This document shows positions 32,292 to 35,357 of a stretch of 35,357 nucleotides of DNA, piece by piece. The notes under the pieces were generated by a model that saw only the letters and a list, made by a program, of their open reading frames with translations, was not told the DNA's origin and made no database searches. The translations under genes were made by a program, and so were the position numbers. How positions within the stretch are numbered: the first letter of the stretch is position 1; each line of letters begins with the position of its first letter. The stretch comes from Janthinobacterium sp. (GTDB taxonomy: Bacteria; Pseudomonadota; Gammaproteobacteria; Burkholderiales; Chitinibacteraceae), in NCBI GenBank assembly GCA_025360045.1, contig JANYCY010000038.1, positions 1-35,357 on the forward strand. The letters run 5' to 3'.

Positions 32292-34658
32292 TCAAATTGA
32301 AGATTTATTTATCCATTCAAGCGCATCATTAAATGAAAACTGATTAATAAGCCGTATTAACTCCTTACTTTTATCCCCCCATATACACTCAAATGCTGGC
32401 TGATTTTCTTCAAAAAACTCCCCAGCAGAAGCATCCCCCTCTTGTAATAAACGCTGAAGATCTTCAACTATCTTCTTTTTAGTTACACTATCCAAAACTA
32501 ATATGTTTTCCGAGGCCACAGGAGCCAACACCACATCCTGCTCCTTCGAACAAAAATAATAATTATAAATATCGTTAAGTAATTTCAACGCCTCACCATC
32601 AATGGCATTTTTCATATTTAAAATGATATTTTTCTCTTCACTTTGCCCAAGCGTAAACTCAAGGTCTGCAGAGACTTTTTGTAATGCATTCGCACCAATC
32701 GTTGCTGAAATTCCTTTTATCGTATGCGCATGTCGCTTTGCATCAATCCAATGTTCCGCACTAATAGACTCCGCCAAATTAGACTGCACCTTAGGAACTT
32801 CATCCAAAACCTTGATTAATAGTCGACGATAAAAATCTGGGTTGCCCATTGCATACTTGAGCCCCATCACCATATCTAGCCCTTCAATTACTAAAGGTAG
32901 ACCTGGTGAAGCTAAATCTTTATTCTCTACTTCTTTAATTACCGCCTTATGCCCAATATCCCTTTTGACTTCAGGCAGCCATTGAATCAACTTTTCAATT
33001 AATAAATTAGGGTCAATAGGTTTAAGTAAATGATCACTCATACCTGATTCTAAACACATGTGCTTATCTTCATTCATCGATAATGCGGTCAAAGCAATAA
33101 TCGGAATATTATTTAAAAAGTGCCCAGAGCGTATTGCCTTCGCAGCACTCCAGCCATCCATGACTGGCATTTGAATATCCATAAGAATTAAATCAAAAAC
33201 TTCTTTTTTTAAAATATCAATTGATTGCTGTCCATCACCAACGACAGTTACTTGCATTCCTGCATCAATTAATATTTCGCTAGCAACCTGCTGATTTAAT
33301 GAATTATCTTCAACCAATAAAACTCGTGATCCAGCTCGCTGAGCTAAAGCTAGCCCTTGTTTATTTTTCAATGCAACAAGAGAAACCTCTTCTACTTCCT
33401 GCTGATTTTTTCTCAAACAAACACTAAACCAAAAACAGCTACCTTTATCGACCTCGCTCAGTAAACCAATGCTGCCCCCCATTAAATTAACAAGTTGTTT
33501 AGAGATAATAAGCCCTAACCCAAGCCCACCAAACTTTCTTGTTGCAGAGGTGTCTGCTTGTGTGAACGCTTGAAATAACTGAGCCTGCTCATCATGACTA
33601 ATACCAATACCAGTATCAATAATAGAAAACTTAATCTTTACCTCTTCATTACTTTCTGATTCAAGCTCAGCAAACAACTCAACCTGCCCTTGTACCGTAA
33701 ATTTCACAGCATTTTCAATCAAGTGCAATAATATTTTTTCTAAACGCTTAGCATCCCCGATTACAGACAGAGGTAAGCTAGGCGCAATTCGTAAAAGTAA
33801 AGAGAGTCCTTTTGCCCTTGCTTCAATGCCTACACGTGCAACAACCTCTTCCAATATTTTGTGTAAATAAAAAGCTGATAACTCCAGCTTTAATTGTCCT
33901 TCTTCCATTTTAGAAAAATCAAAAATATCATTTATTATATTTAATAAATGTTCACTAGATCTTTGAATGACTTCAACGTAATTCTTTTGTCTTATATTTA
34001 GCTCTGTTTTAAGTACCAAATGAGTCATCCCAATAATCGCATTCATCGGAGTACGAATTTCATGACTAATATTTGCTAAGAAATCTCGTTTTATTTTTAG
34101 GGTCTCATCTAATATTTGTTGGATCCGATCTTGCCCTTTCATTGAATCCTGAAGTACAGAATCAACCACAATTCTTAAACAAACATTGGCTCCATCACTA
34201 CTTAGATATGGCAATAAATTTAAACGCACTTCAGCCTCAAAAGGCTCACCAACGAAAGGCTGCCAACTAAAAGAATAGCCCTCACTTAAAGCATCACAAT
34301 CACTCATAAGCGTAAAACTATCTAACTGAGCCAAAAATCGTTCTCGTTGATCGATCACAAGCAATTGCTCAACAGCAAAACCAACTAACTCAGTTTGTTG
34401 ATACGAAAATAATGTAGAAAACATCTGATTCGCCCAGACAATATTCCCTTCACCGTCAATAAGAAGCATTGCTTCTACAGAAAAGTTAAAAATACTTTTA
34501 TAGTTTGCATCAATCTCCTGCTGTTTTTGCTTACTCTTTTCTAAAGTGCGTACATGCAAATCTGCAACTTCAGCAAGAATTTGCTGAAAATCTGAAGATA
34601 TTTCCTTACGCTCCGAAAATAACTTTATTTGAGTTTGCACATTACATACTCCACTCAT
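32292..34658 (-). CDS. Cytosolic hybrid sensor histidine kinase (PAS-HisKA-HATPase-REC-HPt)
   Basis: The 788-residue protein has, in order: a coiled coil (about 15-50), a PAS domain (52-165), HisKA with the phospho-acceptor His199 in ISHEIRTPMN, HATPase_c with N (ENAVKF), G1 (DTGIGIS) and G2 (GGLGLGLII) boxes, a receiver domain with Asp494 in LMDIQMPVMDG, and an HPt domain with His645 in HAHTIKG. There is no transmembrane segment, so it senses a cytosolic signal, probably through PAS. The start is put at the ATG 34658 because GGGGGA lies just upstream; the GTG at 34673 is an alternative. It is transcribed with the HD-GYP response regulator downstream. Confidence 0.92.
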   Translation of the reverse strand: MSGVCNVQTQIKLFSERKEISSDFQQILAEVADLHVRTLEKSKQKQQEIDANYKSIFNFSVEAMLLIDGEGNIVWANQMFSTLFSYQQTELVGFAVEQLLVIDQRERFLAQLDSFTLMSDCDALSEGYSFSWQPFVGEPFEAEVRLNLLPYLSSDGANVCLRIVVDSVLQDSMKGQDRIQQILDETLKIKRDFLANISHEIRTPMNAIIGMTHLVLKTELNIRQKNYVEVIQRSSEHLLNIINDIFDFSKMEEGQLKLELSAFYLHKILEEVVARVGIEARAKGLSLLLRIAPSLPLSVIGDAKRLEKILLHLIENAVKFTVQGQVELFAELESESNEEVKIKFSIIDTGIGISHDEQAQLFQAFTQADTSATRKFGGLGLGLIISKQLVNLMGGSIGLLSEVDKGSCFWFSVCLRKNQQEVEEVSLVALKNKQGLALAQRAGSRVLLVEDNSLNQQVASEILIDAGMQVTVVGDGQQSIDILKKEVFDLILMDIQMPVMDGWSAAKAIRSGHFLNNIPIIALTALSMNEDKHMCLESGMSDHLLKPIDPNLLIEKLIQWLPEVKRDIGHKAVIKEVENKDLASPGLPLVIEGLDMVMGLKYAMGNPDFYRRLLIKVLDEVPKVQSNLAESISAEHWIDAKRHAHTIKGISATIGANALQKVSADLEFTLGQSEEKNIILNMKNAIDGEALKLLNDIYNYYFCSKEQDVVLAPVASENILVLDSVTKKKIVEDLQRLLQEGDASAGEFFEENQPAFECIWGDKSKELIRLINQFSFNDALEWINKSSI

Positions 34659-35049
34659 CAATCCCCCAATCACCGATTAGCCACAGCTTCACCTCTTGAT
34701 GGCTACGAGTAAAATTTAACATCGAAAATACAATGCCCAGCTCGATAGTAAAATTAAACAACAAATTCTCACATGAACATATGAGCATGATTAATTCTAG
34801 ATCAAAATTTTGAATAATTCTGAAATGGAGATAAACCATAAATAAAAAGCATTACCTATACTAAGGAAGAAGTAAGATTAGCAATCTAATGATTTGCTTG
34901 TATAGCGCTGACATCGAGCAGGTCGAGTTAGCCGCCCTGCCTACAAGGTTTTCCTCGCCTAGGTCGGGTGAGCGGCTTTATCGCGCAACCCAACAACAAG
35001 CTACAGAAGTAGCTCATTACGTTAAGGCTAAATTCCTTCCACCTAAAAC

Positions 35050-35085
35050 AAAACCCCCACCTCTTTCGAGTGCAGGGGGTTTTTT
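35050..35085. terminator. Terminator hairpin, unit A of the duplicated rRNA-downstream region
   Basis: AAAACCCCC pairs with GGGGGTTTT across a loop containing CTCTTTCGAG, with T/A-runs on both strands. A near-copy is found at 35220-35254. Confidence 0.8.
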
Positions 35086-35219
35086 ATGCAAATACGGGTG
35101 AATGACCTAAAAATGACATAACGGGCATAGGTTGGGTTAGCAGCCTTATCGCGTAACCCAACATGCAAACCACGGGTGGTTGCCCGCTACGCGATAGCCA
35201 CTTTTCTTCCGCGCAAAGC

Positions 35220-35254
35220 AAAACCCCCGCCTCTTTCGAGTACGGGGGTTTTTC
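35220..35254. terminator. Terminator hairpin, unit B, first after the 5S rRNA on the minus strand
   Basis: AAAACCCCCG pairs with CGGGGGTTTT, again with the CTCTTTCGAG loop. On the minus strand it comes about 35 bp after the 5S end and is the likely terminator of the rRNA operon. Confidence 0.83.
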
Positions 35255-35288
35255 TGCGTGCGAATCTATTGATTCGCTCAGCGATAGG

Positions 35289-35357
35289 GTGTCTGGCAAT
35301 GACCTACTTTCACACAGGTAATCTGCACTATCATCGGCGCTAAGGTGTTTCACTGTC
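35289..35357 (-). rRNA. rrf: 5S ribosomal RNA, 3' part (cut by window end)
   Basis: On the minus strand the end reads AGCGCCGATGATAGTGC, then GTGTGAAAGTAGGTCATTGCC, which is the 3' half of a betaproteobacterial-type 5S rRNA, closing with GCCAGAC. The 5' half and the rest of the rRNA operon lie beyond the window. The exact 3' end is uncertain by a few bases. Confidence 0.9.

Larger units (their letters stand above)
34659..35288. other. Gene-free stretch with duplicated terminator units between the kinase operon and 5S rRNA
   Basis: No credible gene is seen. The segment 34959-35085 and the segment 35128-35254 are diverged copies of one unit: each opens with GG(T)YGGGTKAGC, continues with CTTTATCGCGCAACCCAAC or a close variant and ends in the same CCCCC-CTCTTTCGAG-GGGGG hairpin. 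The AT-rich part 34690-34890 should hold the promoter of the histidine kinase operon, but no hexamers were assigned. Confidence 0.6.

Noticed and set aside
34889-35101. 70-codon plus-strand frame before the 5S gene
   Set aside because: It runs through the duplicated repeat and terminator hairpin, so it is unlikely to be a protein gene.

Overview
The window looks like chromosomal DNA of a Gram-negative betaproteobacterium, most likely of the Neisseriales (an Iodobacter/Chitinibacteraceae-like organism). This rests on overall gene style: Dsb pair, ZapE, oligopeptidase A, the imelysin/DUF1111/DUF1513 iron cluster, abundant short palindromic repeats, and a 5S rRNA end that reads like a betaproteobacterial one. 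The genus is an inference and no marker gene in the window settles it.

Layout. (1) 1-2364 is a mobile-element graveyard: a shredded IS3-family element (orfA/orfB remnants with the A-AAA-AAG slippery site) joined to a truncated tniQ gene. Upstream of tniQ lies what looks like the end of a Tn7/Tn5053-type transposon, with three repeated motifs, followed by palindromic repeats. (2) 2365-5899 is a visibly AT-richer block holding mesX (DUF1852), mesD (folate-independent core methionine synthase), a flavin reductase and a TauE/SafE exporter. A second scrap of the same IS3 orfB lies just beyond it at 6031-6085, so the block looks like a horizontally acquired methionine/sulfur module. (3) 6316-8709 holds an SRPBCC protein, a DsbB/DsbA-like pair and an unknown Cys-containing protein. 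(4) 8880-11518 holds a LysR regulator divergent from a DHA2-type MFS exporter. (5) 11904-14230 is a minus-strand copper operon: a small Cys/His/Met-rich secreted protein, DUF411, and a Tat-exported multicopper oxidase. (6) 14323-17170 holds an unknown membrane-anchored protein, a small possible ABM/DUF4937 protein, a GST and a quinone oxidoreductase. (7) 17360-17605 is an unannotated-looking remnant of a lipase chaperone (LifO). (8) 17769-19554 holds ZapE and a gamma-carbonic anhydrase. (9) 19678-24651 is an iron cluster, imelysin - di-heme DUF1111 - imelysin-like - DUF1513, behind a Fur-box-like site. (10) 24718-28857 holds oligopeptidase A and a secreted S9 peptidase, convergent on a bidirectional terminator. 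(11) 29116-31112 holds a SAM methyltransferase and a leucine-rich-repeat protein kinase. (12) 31122-34658 is a two-gene signalling operon: a hybrid histidine kinase and a REC-HD-GYP c-di-GMP phosphodiesterase. (13) 34659-35357 is a gene-free stretch with a duplicated terminator unit, then the 3' end of a minus-strand 5S rRNA cut by the window edge.

The most notable points are the MesX-MesD-flavin reductase-TauE neighbourhood, whose methyl donor is unknown; the orphan transposon end with tniQ; at least four distinct families of short palindromic or MITE-like repeats; the lipase chaperone remnant; and the LRR-kinase fusion. No tRNA, CRISPR array or convincing riboswitch was seen.
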